Both the position numbers and the translations under genes were made by a program. A stretch of 64,000 nucleotides of DNA from JACPFV01 sp038043245 (GTDB lineage Bacteria > Pseudomonadota > Gammaproteobacteria > Nevskiales > Nevskiaceae): NCBI GenBank assembly GCA_038043245.1, contig JBBTCH010000002.1, positions 248,001 through 312,000 of the forward strand. The letters run 5' to 3'. This document shows positions 1 to 8,229 of this stretch, one piece after another (the first letter of the stretch is position 1; each line of letters opens with the position of its first letter). The notes under the pieces are model-generated. The model saw only the letters and a list, made by a program, of their open reading frames with translations, searched no databases and was not told the origin of the DNA.

Positions 1-26
1 AGCAGCGACTGTGAGCACGTCCGTGG

Positions 27-115
27 TTCGATACGCCGCACAGCGCGCGGCACTCACCACGAACGCAGAAAGAATCTCGTTCGCCCTGAGTAGCCCGCAG
101 CGCGGGCGTATCGAA
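27..115. repeat. Imperfect inverted repeat, REP/MITE-like
   Basis: Two arms of about 38 nt, at 27-65 and 78-115, are imperfect reverse complements around a 12-nt loop. The outer ends TTCGATACG and CGTATCGAA match exactly, and so do the inner ends ACGAACG/CGTTCG. The element stops a few bases before the first gene. It resembles the REP-like palindromes common between genes in GC-rich proteobacteria. Copy number elsewhere in the genome cannot be judged here. Confidence 0.6.
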
Positions 116-126
116 GAGTGAGCGGC

Positions 127-993
127 ATGAAACGCGAACTCCCCGTCTCGGCACTGCTGTGGCCACTGCTGTTCGGTACGCTCGCTCTGGTGATCCTGCC
201 GGCGCTGGTTACCCTGCTGATGGCGCTGTTCCACTACGATGCCTTGAGCGCACCGCGCTGGGCGGGCATCGAGAATCTCGCGCAGTTATTCGCCGATCCG
301 GTATTCAAGATCGCGCTGCGCAACTCGCTGTGGGTGGCGTTGGTGGCGGTGCCCCTGCGCATGGCGCTGGCCTTGCTGCTCGCATTGCTGCTGCACACAC
401 CGCGGCGCGAAGCCGGCGCCTTGCGCGCCGCCGTCGTGTTGCCCACAGCGGTGCCCGATCTGGCCTGGGCGCTGCTGTGGCTGTGGATCCTCAATCCGCT
501 GTACGGCCCGCTGGCCTGGCTGCTGCCGCTGTTCGGTATTCCTGCGGATGCCTGGCTCTACGATCCCTTGCGCGCACGCCAGGTGATCGTGCTGATGCTG
601 CTGTTCGGCATCGGCGAACTGGTGTGGGTGCTGATCGCCGTGCGCCGCGAGGTGCCGCGTGAGCTGTACGAACTGTGTGAAGTCGAAGGCGCTTCCAGGC
701 TGACGACGTTCCGGCGCGTGACGCTGCCGCTGCTGTGGCCGGCGCTGCTGTTTCTCGCCTGCCGCGACGCCGCGCTGACGATGCAGACGACGTTCGTGCC
801 GGGGATGATCGTCACCAACGGCGGGCCGAACTTCGCCACCACGTTTCTGCCGCTGCTGGTCTACCAGAACGGCTTCGAATACCTGCGCTTTGGTTATGCC
901 GCCGCGCAGACCGTGGTGATGCTGGGGCTGACCCTGTTGATGATGGCGGTGCAGATCGTGCTGCTGCGGCAGTGGGCGCGGACCGGCGCCTAG
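127..993 (+). CDS. ABC transporter permease, sugar type (MalF/UgpA-like)
   Basis: Inner-membrane permease of a binding-protein-dependent importer, of the family that takes up sugars or glycerol phosphate. About six hydrophobic segments are visible. The cytoplasmic EAA loop that docks on the ATPase lies near residues 183-205 (ELCEVEGAS followed by TLPLLWP). A GTG at 118 could add three residues; the ATG at 127 was preferred. The usual second permease does not follow: the next gene runs the other way and its stop codon overlaps this one in a CTAG. Partner genes must lie upstream, outside the window, or elsewhere. The substrate cannot be read from the sequence. Confidence 0.85.
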   Translation: MKRELPVSALLWPLLFGTLALVILPALVTLLMALFHYDALSAPRWAGIENLAQLFADPVFKIALRNSLWVALVAVPLRMALALLLALLLHTPRREAGALRAAVVLPTAVPDLAWALLWLWILNPLYGPLAWLLPLFGIPADAWLYDPLRARQVIVLMLLFGIGELVWVLIAVRREVPRELYELCEVEGASRLTTFRRVTLPLLWPALLFLACRDAALTMQTTFVPGMIVTNGGPNFATTFLPLLVYQNGFEYLRFGYAAAQTVVMLGLTLLMMAVQIVLLRQWARTGA

Positions 994-1535
994 CCGAGCT
1001 TCGAAAGTTTTTTCTGCAGTTCGTCCAGCGTCAGCTGCCAGAACGCTTTCGATTCCCTGGCGTCCTTGGCTGATTTCAGGCCGCTGTGTTCGACGCGCAC
1101 CTGCGACTTGCCACCGCTGCCGGCGAGCGCGACTTCGAGTTGGCTGCCGTCGTCGAGTTTCGCGCGCAGGGTTTTGCCGTCGGCGGAGCGGCGCACCTGG
1201 ATGCCTTCCTTCTCCAAGCGTGCGGCTTCCTGTGCAAACGCTTCGTACAGAACCCCGAGTTTGGTATTCACCGTGCGGCTGATGCAGGCGGCAAAACCGT
1301 CGGCATGCTCCAGCGCCTGACGCAGGCCGCGCGACTGCTCGTAACCCACGGTGATCATCTGCGCCCACCAGCCGTCGAGCTGATGCTGCGCGCGCAAAAC
1401 CTCGGCGATGGATTTGTGCGCCATTTCACGCGCACCGAGCTTGTCGAGCAGCACGACCCACTGTTGCCAGTTTTTACCGGTGGCTTTTTCTACCGCCGCG
1501 CTGGAAACCCCGGAGATTTTCGACGGCTCGGCCAT
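990..1535 (-). CDS. DUF4287-like domain protein
   Basis: About 181 residues with no signal peptide or membrane segment. The N-terminal half has the pattern of DUF4287: a TGKNWQQW segment, then HKSIAEVL, GWWAQM and VGYEQSRGLR. The C-terminal half is a charged beta-rich stretch with a lysine-rich end, reminiscent of the START/AHSA1-type domains often joined to DUF4287, but shorter. The ATG at 1535 overlaps the stop of the upstream Mpo1-like gene as TGATG, so translation is probably coupled. The stop shares CTAG with the convergent permease gene. The function is unknown. Confidence 0.7.
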   Translation of the reverse strand: MAEPSKISGVSSAAVEKATGKNWQQWVVLLDKLGAREMAHKSIAEVLRAQHQLDGWWAQMITVGYEQSRGLRQALEHADGFAACISRTVNTKLGVLYEAFAQEAARLEKEGIQVRRSADGKTLRAKLDDGSQLEVALAGSGGKSQVRVEHSGLKSAKDARESKAFWQLTLDELQKKLSKLG

Positions 1536-2008
1536 CAAGGGCTCTGGTGCGTGCCGAGGTTCACGCCCCACTCATCGAGCACGAACAGCGGACCGATCAG
1601 CAGAAACTTCATGTCATCGGAGAAACTCGGCTTGGCGCCCTCGATGTTGTGGCCGATCAATTGCACGGCCCAGGCCGCGATCCAGACGGCGGCGGCGACC
1701 GCCCACAGTGGCAGGCCGCTGGACTCGACCGCGAGGATGCAGCCCAGCGCCAGCGCAAAGAATCCCGTCATCGCCAGCAGGGCGCGCGCGCCCATGCGCA
1801 GATAGAACGGGATCGTCAGCAGCCCGCCGACCGTCGCGAGATTGATCCAGCGCGCCCACGGCGTATCGAGCACCAGCCCCAGGTTCAGCAGCCAGCCCAG
1901 CGCCAGCGTGCTGATCAGGATCGCCGGCACGCAGACGAAGTGGATCTTCTGGTTGGTCGGATTGCGATGCGACTTGCCGTATTCGGTGAGATATTGCTTG
2001 AGCGTCAT
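1535..2008 (-). CDS. Mpo1-like family (DUF962) membrane protein
   Basis: A 157-residue protein of the Mpo1/YGL010w family; yeast Mpo1 is an iron-dependent dioxygenase acting on 2-hydroxy fatty acids. The N-terminal signature is present (SHRNPTNQKIHFVCVP), as is the C-terminal histidine region (LIGHNIEGAKPSF), with about four hydrophobic segments between. A strong AAGGAG Shine-Dalgarno lies 6 nt before the ATG. It begins 33 nt after pntB on the same strand, so it may be read in the transhydrogenase transcript. The bacterial substrate is not established. Confidence 0.82.
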   Translation of the reverse strand: MTLKQYLTEYGKSHRNPTNQKIHFVCVPAILISTLALGWLLNLGLVLDTPWARWINLATVGGLLTIPFYLRMGARALLAMTGFFALALGCILAVESSGLPLWAVAAAVWIAAWAVQLIGHNIEGAKPSFSDDMKFLLIGPLFVLDEWGVNLGTHQSP

Positions 2009-2041
2009 GGGATTCTCCTTGCAGATGCGGTTTATTGTCGC

Positions 2042-3460
2042 TCAACCCAGCTCTTTCAGCCCCTGGATCATCTTCACCATCACCGCCTGCGCGTCACCGT
2101 AGACCAGTGCGGTGTTGTCCTTGAAGAACAGCTCGTTCTCGACGCCGGAATAACCCTTGCCCTGGCCGCGCTTGATCACGTAGGCCTGCTTGGCCTGATC
2201 GACGTTGAGAATCGGCATGCCGTAGATCGGCGAGGACTTGTTGGTGCGCGCGGCCGGGTTCACGGTGTCGTTGGCGCCGACGACGATGGCGACATCGGCG
2301 TCCTTGAACTCGCCGTTGATGTCTTCCATGTCGTGGATGATGTCGTAGGGCACGCCGGCCTCGGCCAGCAGCACGTTCATGTGGCCCGGCATGCGCCCCG
2401 CCACCGGATGGATCGCAAACTTCACGTCTACACCTTCGGCCTGCAGCAGCTTCACGAATTCATAGAGCTTGTGTTGCGCCTGCGCGACGGCGAGTCCGTA
2501 ACCCGGCGCGATGATGACCTTGCTGGCGTATTTCATCTGCGCCGCAGCGTCGGAAGGCTCGGCGGCTTTCATCGTGCCCTGCATCTCGCCCTGCGCGTCG
2601 TCGCCGCTGACGCCGAAGTTGCTGAAGATGACGTTGCTGACCGAGCGGTTCATCGCCTTGGCCATCAGCAGCGTCAGCAAGGTGCCGGCGGAACCGACCA
2701 CCATGCCGGCAATCATCAGCGCCGGGTTGTTGAGCACATAGCCTTCGAAGCCGACCGCCAGCCCGGTGAAGGCGTTGTACAGCGAGATCACCACCGGCAT
2801 GTCGGCGCCGCCGATCGGCATGGTCATCAGCACGCCGAACACCAGCGCGCCGATAAAAAAAGCGGCAGTGAGTTCGGGGGAAGCGTGACCGTGCTTGGCG
2901 AATACGATGTACAGGCCGAGCGAAAGTGTCGCCACAAACACGCTGCCGTTCAAAACCTGCTGCCCCTTGATGCGCCAGGTCTTGTTGATTCTTCCATCCA
3001 GTTTCGCCCAGGCAATCAGCGAACCGGACAAGGACACCGCGCCGATCAGGGCGCCGATGATGGTGACCACCAGTGCGACCTGTCCGTGCGCTTTGCTGCC
3101 GAGCAGCTCGACCGCAGCGATCGCCGCCGCCGCGCCGCCGCCCATGCCGTTGTAGAGCGCGACCATCTGCGGCATCGCGGTCATCGCCACGCGCTTGCCG
3201 CTCCACCAGGCCCAGCCAAGGCCGACCGCCAGCGCAATCACGGCCAGCGTGACGTTGGTCGTCAGGTGCGGTTTCGCCGCCTCGTTGACGTCGTAGACGT
3301 ATAGGAACGCGGCGAGCGTCGCCACCGCCATGCCCCAACCGGCGACGACGATGCCGGAGCGCGCCGTCACCGGCGACGACATGCGCTTCAAGCCATAAAT
3401 GAACAGAAAGGAGGCGACCAGCGCACTCAGATCGATCAGGTTCTGGGCGCTCATGATCAA
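2042..3460 (-). CDS. pntB: NAD(P) transhydrogenase subunit beta
   Basis: The beta subunit of the proton-translocating transhydrogenase, which uses the proton gradient to reduce NADP with NADH. At 472 residues it has the family length. The N-terminal half is a set of hydrophobic helices (domain II). The C-terminal third is the NADP-binding domain III, with GYGLAVAQAQ, HPVAGRMPGH, VVGANDTVNP and the closing GDAQ segment. The ATG at 3460 overlaps the pntAB stop by 4 nt. The order pntAA-pntAB-pntB is the split-alpha layout found in many proteobacteria, unlike the fused PntA of E. coli. Confidence 0.97.
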   Translation of the reverse strand: MIMSAQNLIDLSALVASFLFIYGLKRMSSPVTARSGIVVAGWGMAVATLAAFLYVYDVNEAAKPHLTTNVTLAVIALAVGLGWAWWSGKRVAMTAMPQMVALYNGMGGGAAAAIAAVELLGSKAHGQVALVVTIIGALIGAVSLSGSLIAWAKLDGRINKTWRIKGQQVLNGSVFVATLSLGLYIVFAKHGHASPELTAAFFIGALVFGVLMTMPIGGADMPVVISLYNAFTGLAVGFEGYVLNNPALMIAGMVVGSAGTLLTLLMAKAMNRSVSNVIFSNFGVSGDDAQGEMQGTMKAAEPSDAAAQMKYASKVIIAPGYGLAVAQAQHKLYEFVKLLQAEGVDVKFAIHPVAGRMPGHMNVLLAEAGVPYDIIHDMEDINGEFKDADVAIVVGANDTVNPAARTNKSSPIYGMPILNVDQAKQAYVIKRGQGKGYSGVENELFFKDNTALVYGDAQAVMVKMIQGLKELG

Positions 3461-3765
3461 GCCTTCTTCTTGTCAGACGACTTGAACATCTCGAGCATGC
3501 GCTCGGTGACGACATAGCCGCCGGCAGCGTTGCCCGCACCGAGCAGCACGCCGATGAACCCGATCACCTGCTGCGTGAGCGAGGTGGCATTGATCAGCGC
3601 ATACATGGCGCCGACGACGACGATGCCGTGGACGAAGTTGGAGCCCGACATCAGCGGCGTGTGCAGGATCGCCGGCACGCGGCCGATGATCTCGTAACCG
3701 GTGAAGGCGGCGAGCATGAAGATGTAGAGAGCGACAAAACCCGTCAGCGTGGTGGTGGCGTCCAT
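3457..3765 (-). CDS. pntAB: NAD(P) transhydrogenase subunit alpha part 2
   Basis: A 102-residue membrane piece of the alpha subunit. It corresponds to the C-terminal membrane helices of fused PntA and forms the proton channel with PntB. Three or four hydrophobic segments are visible, including the conserved GSNFVHGIVVVGAMYAL stretch. It lies one base after pntAA and overlaps pntB by 4 nt (ATGA), so the three subunits should be made together from one transcript. Confidence 0.95.
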   Translation of the reverse strand: MDATTTLTGFVALYIFMLAAFTGYEIIGRVPAILHTPLMSGSNFVHGIVVVGAMYALINATSLTQQVIGFIGVLLGAGNAAGGYVVTERMLEMFKSSDKKKA

Positions 3766-3766
3766 A

Positions 3767-4885
3767 TCAGGCTCCGGTTACGGCCTTGCGCGCGGCTTCG
3801 TTCTTGATTTCACCGCCGTGGGTCAGGCAGGCCTTGGCGACGACCTCGTCTTCCCAGTTCAGGTTCAGCGTGCCGTCCTTGACGATCAGCTCGAGGAAAT
3901 TCAGCAGGTTCTTCGAGTACAGCTCGCTGGCATGCTCGGCCAGCAGTGAGGGCACGTTCAGCGGCGCGGCGATGGTGACATTGCCAACGCGGATCGTTTC
4001 GCCCGGCTGGCTGTACTCGCAGTTGCCACCGCCGTCGGCGGCGAGGTCCACGATCACTGCGCCTGGCTTCATGCCGTCCACCTGCGCCTTGGAAATCAGC
4101 TTCGGCGAAGGGCGGCCCGGAATCGCGGCGGTGGTGATGATGGCGTCGGCCTGCTGGACGTGCTTGGTCAGTGTTTCGGCGACCTTGGCTTTTTCTTCGG
4201 CGGTGAGTTCGCGGGCATAGCCGCCCTGGCCGCGCGCGTCCACGCCGGTGTCCACGAATTTTGCGCCGAGCGATTCGGCCTGTTCCTTGGTTTCCGGGCG
4301 CACGTCATAGCCTTCGGTCATCGAACCGAGCCGGCGCGCCGTCGCCAGCGCCTGCAGGCCGGCAACGCCGAGGCCCATCACCAGCGTTTTGGCGGGCCGT
4401 ATCGAACCGACCGCAGTGGTCATCATCGGCAGGATGCGGCCGAGCGTGGTCGCCGCCAGCAGCGCGCCGTAATACCCGGCGAGTGCCGCCTGCGACGACA
4501 GCGCGTCCATCGCCTGCGCACGGGTGATGCGCGGCACCAGCTCCATCGCGAAGCAGGTGATTCTGCGGTCGCGCAACAATTTCACCAGCTCGACTTCGCG
4601 ATGTGCGTAGACGAATGAAAACAATACCGAGCCTTCGGGCAGCGCGCGCGCTTCATCCAGCGTCGGCGGCTGCACTTTCATCGTGATATCGGCTGCGGCC
4701 TTCGCGCCAACGGCGACGCCGGCTTTTGCGTAGGCGTCGTCGGGGATCATCGCCGCGCTGCCGGCGCCGGATTCCAGCGACAACTCGATGCCGAGTTTCT
4801 TCAGCTTGGGAACGACATTCGGCACCAGTGCCACGCGCTTTTCGCGCGGCGCAGTCTCTTTGGGCACGCTGATGCGAACCGTCAT
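3767..4885 (-). CDS. pntAA: NAD(P) transhydrogenase subunit alpha part 1
   Basis: The soluble NAD(H)-binding domain I of transhydrogenase, related to alanine dehydrogenase. The 372 residues include the N-terminal VPKE..REKRVALVP signature, the QAALAGYYGAL helix, a Rossmann GLGVAGLQA motif near residues 170-178, and the DVRPE stretch after the second beta strand. It heads the pnt operon. The ppnP stop is 30 nt upstream on the same strand, so a separate promoter within or before ppnP is possible. Confidence 0.96.
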   Translation of the reverse strand: MTVRISVPKETAPREKRVALVPNVVPKLKKLGIELSLESGAGSAAMIPDDAYAKAGVAVGAKAAADITMKVQPPTLDEARALPEGSVLFSFVYAHREVELVKLLRDRRITCFAMELVPRITRAQAMDALSSQAALAGYYGALLAATTLGRILPMMTTAVGSIRPAKTLVMGLGVAGLQALATARRLGSMTEGYDVRPETKEQAESLGAKFVDTGVDARGQGGYARELTAEEKAKVAETLTKHVQQADAIITTAAIPGRPSPKLISKAQVDGMKPGAVIVDLAADGGGNCEYSQPGETIRVGNVTIAAPLNVPSLLAEHASELYSKNLLNFLELIVKDGTLNLNWEDEVVAKACLTHGGEIKNEAARKAVTGA

Positions 4886-4915
4886 GCAAACCCCCGATTG
4901 AGGCGGGAAAGTCTA

Positions 4916-5227
4916 TCAGCCGAAATGGCAGACGTAGTGCAGGGTTTCCAGCGTTTCGATCTCGAACGAAGAGCTCGCCGGCACCGAGAACGACTGGCCG
5001 CCACGGTATTCGATGGCCGTGGTCGCGCCTTTCTGCGTCACCCGGCAACGGCCCTCGATCAGCTCCATCACTTCCGGCGCCGCGGTGTTGAACGTGAGCT
5101 TCGACGGCAGAATCACGCCAATGCTTTTCTTGCTGCCATCGGCGAGCAACACCGTGTGGCTGACGCACTTTCCCTCAAAGTAGACGTTCGCTTTCTTGAC
5201 GACGCTAACCTGATCAAATTGGGTCAT
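4916..5227 (-). CDS. ppnP: Pyrimidine/purine nucleoside phosphorylase (PpnP/YaiE)
   Basis: A small single-domain cupin of the DUF1255/PpnP family, which phosphorolyses several nucleosides to base plus ribose-1-phosphate. The conserved pattern is present: ANVYFEGKCVSHTV, ADGSKKSIGV, a PEVMELIEG turn, GGQSFSVPA and a C-terminal Y-C-H-F-G. The ATG at 5227 gives 103 residues, close to the family length of about 94-105. A second ATG at 5240-5242 lies inside an intergenic repeat and was judged less likely. The gene sits between rubredoxin and pntAA on the same strand. Confidence 0.9.
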   Translation of the reverse strand: MTQFDQVSVVKKANVYFEGKCVSHTVLLADGSKKSIGVILPSKLTFNTAAPEVMELIEGRCRVTQKGATTAIEYRGGQSFSVPASSSFEIETLETLHYVCHFG

Positions 5228-5237
5228 GGGTTTTTGT

Positions 5238-5266
5238 GTCATTCCGAGCGAAGCGAGGAATCTCGC
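5238..5266. repeat. Single copy of a GTCATTCCGAGCGAAGCGAG-type repeat
   Basis: The unit beginning GTCATTCCGAGCGAAGCGAG fills almost the whole gap between the rubredoxin stop and ppnP. A sister unit, in an inverted pair, lies at 18255-18312. Repeats of this kind occur between genes in many proteobacteria. Only half of the usual inverted pair is present here. Confidence 0.6.
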
Positions 5267-5267
5267 T

Positions 5268-5438
5268 TTAGGCTTCTACCATCTGAAAATCAGACTTGGC
5301 CGCTCCGCAGTCCGGGCAAGTCCAGGTATCGGGCACGTCGGCCCATGCGGTGCCAGCCGCGATGCCTTCGGCCGGCAGGCCGGCCGCCTCGTCATAGACA
5401 AAATCGCAGATCAGACAGCGCCACTTCTTATATTGCAT
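5268..5438 (-). CDS. rubA: Rubredoxin, stand-alone
   Basis: A 56-residue one-iron electron carrier. Translation from the ATG at 5438 gives MQYKKWRCLICDFVYDE, then WADVPDTWTCPDCGAAKSDF and a stop at 5268-5270. Both CxxC pairs that hold the Fe(SCys)4 centre are present (CLIC and CPDC) with the typical spacing. It lies directly downstream of the AlkB-rubredoxin fusion, separated by a hairpin terminator, and probably passes electrons to AlkB or shares its reductase. The gene is short and easily missed by automated calling, but it aligns fully with the family. Confidence 0.93.
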   Translation of the reverse strand: MQYKKWRCLICDFVYDEAAGLPAEGIAAGTAWADVPDTWTCPDCGAAKSDFQMVEA

Positions 5439-5454
5439 CGGCTTTAACCAATAA

Positions 5455-5482
5455 AAAGGCCGGGCATTCTAGCCCGGCCTTT
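5455..5482. terminator. Bidirectional hairpin between alkB and rubredoxin
   Basis: An 11-bp perfect stem (AAAGGCCGGGC at 5455-5465 with GCCCGGCCTTT at 5472-5482) and a 6-nt loop. An A-run precedes it and a T-run follows, so it could end transcripts in either direction. It sits after the alkB stop (5496) and before rubredoxin, so it should reduce or block read-through from alkB. Confidence 0.8.
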
Positions 5483-5495
5483 GTGAGGGAAGAAA

Positions 5496-6887
5496 TCAGG
5501 CGATAGGGACGAAATCTGGCTTTTCGCGCACCGCGCAGTCCGGGCAGGGCCAGGTCTGCGGAATCCGCGCCCACGGCGTGCCGGGCGCAAAGCCTTCGCG
5601 CGCACAGCCTGTCTTCTCATCGTAGATATAGCCGCAGTCGGTGCACTGATAACGGCCGCTACTCGCAGCCGATGCTGGTTTCGCCATGTGTTCGCCGGGG
5701 AACAGCACGGGTTTGCCGTCATCGAGCTTGGCGCCTTGCCAGCGCTGGAGCAGTTCCGCGCGCTTGGGCGGATACAGATTGGCGCGGCTCAAGTCGCCCT
5801 GGTAATGCCTGACCACCGCGGGATCCATCTGCCGGAACCACAGCCAGGGGAAATAAGTGATCAGGATCAGTGCGGCGTAACCCGAGGGCAGCTGCGGCGA
5901 TTCGTCGAAATGGCGCAGGGCCTGGAAGCGCCGCGCCGGATTGGCGTGATGGTCGGAATGGCGCTGCAACTGATACAGGAAGAGGTTGGTGACGATGTGG
6001 TTGCTGTTCCAGGAATGCTCGGGCTTGCAGCGCTCGTAACGGCCATCGGCGCCTTTCTGCCGGCACAGGCCGTAATGTTCCAGGTAATTGACCGCTTCCA
6101 GCAGCGAGGCGCCGTAGGCGGCTTGCAGCACCAGGAAGGGCAGTGCCGCCCAGCCCAGCCAGAAGGTCAGCGCGCCGAACATCGCGACCGTCATGCCCCA
6201 GGCCTGCAGATTGTCGTTCTTCAGGCTCCAGACCCCGTCGCCAGTGCGCGCCAGCCGTTCCTTCTCGATGCTCCACGCCGAGCGGATGCTGCCGATGACG
6301 GTGCGTGGCAGGAAAGCCCAGAACGTCTCGCCCATCTTCGAACTGGCCGGATCGTCCGGTGTGGCCACGTTCTTGTGATGACCGCGGTTGTGCTCAACGA
6401 AGAAGTGGCCGTAGGCGACGGGCGCCAGCGTCAGCTTGGCCAGCCAGCGCTCGAACTCGCCGCGCTTGTGGCCGAGCTCGTGCGAGGTGTTGATGCCGAT
6501 GCCGTTGACGGTGCCGACAGTGAAGATCAGCCCGATGTAATCGAGCAGGCCGACATCAAGGTTCACGACCAGCCACGCACCCCAGATCGTCGCCGCGATC
6601 TGGGCCGGGATATAGGCGTAGACGATGCCGCGATAAAAGAGGTCGTTCTCGAGTTGGGCGACCGCCGACTCCGGCGCATTGTGCGGATCCTCGCCGATCA
6701 TCCAGTCGAGCAGGGGGATGAAGCCGTACAGCAGGATCGGCCCGCCCCAGGCGAAGAACGACCAGCCGGTTTGCTGATAGATGCCGAGCGCGATCAGCAC
6801 CAACACCGGAATCATCGGACTCAGCAGCCACAGGTAGCGTTTACCGTCAGTCCATTCAGCGGGCGTGGGAAGCGTTGCCGTAGTCAT
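5496..6887 (-). CDS. alkB: Alkane 1-monooxygenase (AlkB) with C-terminal rubredoxin domain
   Basis: An integral-membrane di-iron hydroxylase that oxidises the end carbon of alkanes, using electrons from rubredoxin. The histidine boxes are clear: HELGHK at 136-141, EHNRGHH at 165-171 and RHSDHHAN near 305, plus the family NYLEHYGL segment. Several hydrophobic helices fill residues 20-260. After about residue 410 a complete rubredoxin domain is fused in frame, with CTDCGYIYDE and CPDC. The 463 residues fit the known AlkB-Rd fusions. A GGAGAA Shine-Dalgarno precedes the ATG. A partial palindrome lies at 6900-6917. No rubredoxin reductase or AlkR/AraC-type regulator is seen nearby. Confidence 0.95.
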   Translation of the reverse strand: MTTATLPTPAEWTDGKRYLWLLSPMIPVLVLIALGIYQQTGWSFFAWGGPILLYGFIPLLDWMIGEDPHNAPESAVAQLENDLFYRGIVYAYIPAQIAATIWGAWLVVNLDVGLLDYIGLIFTVGTVNGIGINTSHELGHKRGEFERWLAKLTLAPVAYGHFFVEHNRGHHKNVATPDDPASSKMGETFWAFLPRTVIGSIRSAWSIEKERLARTGDGVWSLKNDNLQAWGMTVAMFGALTFWLGWAALPFLVLQAAYGASLLEAVNYLEHYGLCRQKGADGRYERCKPEHSWNSNHIVTNLFLYQLQRHSDHHANPARRFQALRHFDESPQLPSGYAALILITYFPWLWFRQMDPAVVRHYQGDLSRANLYPPKRAELLQRWQGAKLDDGKPVLFPGEHMAKPASAASSGRYQCTDCGYIYDEKTGCAREGFAPGTPWARIPQTWPCPDCAVREKPDFVPIA

Positions 6888-6899
6888 TGCGTTCTCCGA

Positions 6900-6917
6900 A
6901 TTAACCGAACGTTTAAT
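6900..6917. promoter_or_regulatory. Possible operator upstream of alkB
   Basis: The only AT-rich stretch in the hisH-alkB gap holds an imperfect palindrome (TTAACCGAACGTTTAA) centred on AACGTT. Partly symmetric sites of this size are typical for TetR-type regulators. No regulator gene is adjacent, so this is only a position to test. Confidence 0.25.
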
Positions 6918-6950
6918 AACCTACCTTGGGCCCTGAAACCTGTCAAGCCG

Positions 6951-7586
6951 CTAGGGACTCCAGTTCACGAAGTTGGCCAGCACCTGCATGCCGACCCCTT
7001 GGCTTTTTTCGGGGTGGCACTGGAACGCGACCAGGTTGTCGCGCGCGATCACCGCCGAAAACTTCTGTGTGTAGTCAGCGCTGCCGATGACGTGCTTGGG
7101 CTGCCGCGTCGCCGCGTGGTAACTGTGGACGAAATAAAACCAGGCGTTGTCGGCAACGCCATTCCAGATCGGATGCTTCTGCGTCTGCCGCACCTGGTTC
7201 CAGCCCATGTGCGGAACCTTGAGCCTTTCCGTCGCTTCAGCCGGGGGATCTGGAAAACGCACGACCTTGCCGGGAAATAATCCGAGCGCCGGCACACCGC
7301 CGTTCTCGTCGCTCCACTCCAGCATCACCTGCATGCCCAGACAGATGCCGAGCAGCGGCTTGGTGCGAGCCGCCTCGGCGACCATTTCGTTGAGTTCGAG
7401 CCGGCGCAGCTCGTTCATGCAGGCACGCACGCCGCCCACGCCCGGCAGCACGATGCGGTCACAGTCGAGCAGTTCTTGCGGGTCGTAGCTGATGATCACG
7501 CGCTGGTCGCCGGCAACCCGCTCCAGCGCCTTGCCGAGCGAGTGCAGGTTGCCCATGCCGTAATCGATGACACCGACGCTGGCCAT
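6951..7586 (-). CDS. hisH: Imidazole glycerol phosphate synthase, glutaminase subunit
   Basis: Releases ammonia from glutamine and feeds it to HisF, giving IGP and AICAR in histidine synthesis. The class I amidotransferase triad is visible: Cys82 in GICLGMQ, and His191 and Glu193 in CHPEKS. Other family marks are the IDYGMGNLHS start and the LPGVGG oxyanion segment. The 211 residues match the family. It follows hisB by 15 nt. hisA, hisF and hisI do not follow; alkB does, so the histidine cluster is broken at this point. Confidence 0.96.
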   Translation of the reverse strand: MASVGVIDYGMGNLHSLGKALERVAGDQRVIISYDPQELLDCDRIVLPGVGGVRACMNELRRLELNEMVAEAARTKPLLGICLGMQVMLEWSDENGGVPALGLFPGKVVRFPDPPAEATERLKVPHMGWNQVRQTQKHPIWNGVADNAWFYFVHSYHAATRQPKHVIGSADYTQKFSAVIARDNLVAFQCHPEKSQGVGMQVLANFVNWSP

Positions 7587-7601
7587 CCTGGTGAATCGCT
7601 T

Positions 7602-8189
7602 TTAGAGCGAGCCCTTGGTCGAGGGAATGTCGCCGCCGCGCGGGTCGCGTTCGACCGCCATGCGCAGCGCGCGGCCGAAGGCCTTGAAGCAGGTCTCGGC
7701 GATGTGGTGCGCGTTGCGGCCGCGCAGGTTGTCGACGTGCATCGTCACCTTGGCATGATTGACGAAGCCCTGGAAAAATTCACGGAATAGATCCACGTCG
7801 AAATCCGCCACGCGCGCGCGCGGATACTCGACGAAGTATTCGAGCCCCGGGCGACCGGACAGGTCCAGCACGACACGCGACAGCGATTCGTCGAGCGGAA
7901 CATAGGCGTGGCCGTAGCGGACGATGCCGGATTTGTCGCCGAGCGCCTGGTTCAAGGCCTGACCGAGCGTGATGCCGATGTCCTCGACCATGTGGTGATG
8001 GTCAATGTGGACATCGCCCTTGCCTTCGACCGTCAGATCGACAAGGCCGTGACGTGCGACCTGTTCCAGCATGTGTTCGAGGAAGGGGATGCCGACCGCC
8101 AGCTTGCACGCACCCGTTCCGTCGAGATTGATCTCGACCTTGATCTGGGTCTCTTTGGTATCGCGCGAGACAGAGGCTTTGCGGCTCAT
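7602..8189 (-). CDS. hisB: Imidazoleglycerol-phosphate dehydratase
   Basis: Dehydrates IGP to imidazole-acetol phosphate in histidine synthesis. This is the monofunctional form of 195 residues, without the N-terminal phosphatase of enterobacterial HisB. Metal-binding and catalytic signatures are intact: FLEHML near 37-42, DHHHMVEDIG near 63-72, and the matching second-half motifs HAKVT and RNAHHIAE. It lies between dtd and hisH on the same strand with short gaps, consistent with one transcript. Confidence 0.96.
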   Translation of the reverse strand: MSRKASVSRDTKETQIKVEINLDGTGACKLAVGIPFLEHMLEQVARHGLVDLTVEGKGDVHIDHHHMVEDIGITLGQALNQALGDKSGIVRYGHAYVPLDESLSRVVLDLSGRPGLEYFVEYPRARVADFDVDLFREFFQGFVNHAKVTMHVDNLRGRNAHHIAETCFKAFGRALRMAVERDPRGGDIPSTKGSL

Positions 8190-8229
8190 CGGGCGCGGAT
8201 ATTAAATCTTTTGCCGTTGATCTGTACGG

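Noticed and set aside
1547..3304. Very long open frame on the plus strand, opposite pntB and the Mpo1-like gene
   Set aside because: Antisense shadow of pntB in GC-rich DNA; the protein is rich in His, Arg and Gln with no domain pattern, while the minus strand encodes clear PntB.
5688..7280. 530-codon plus-strand frame opposite alkB and hisH
   Set aside because: Shadow of two well-supported minus-strand genes; composition is typical of antisense frames.
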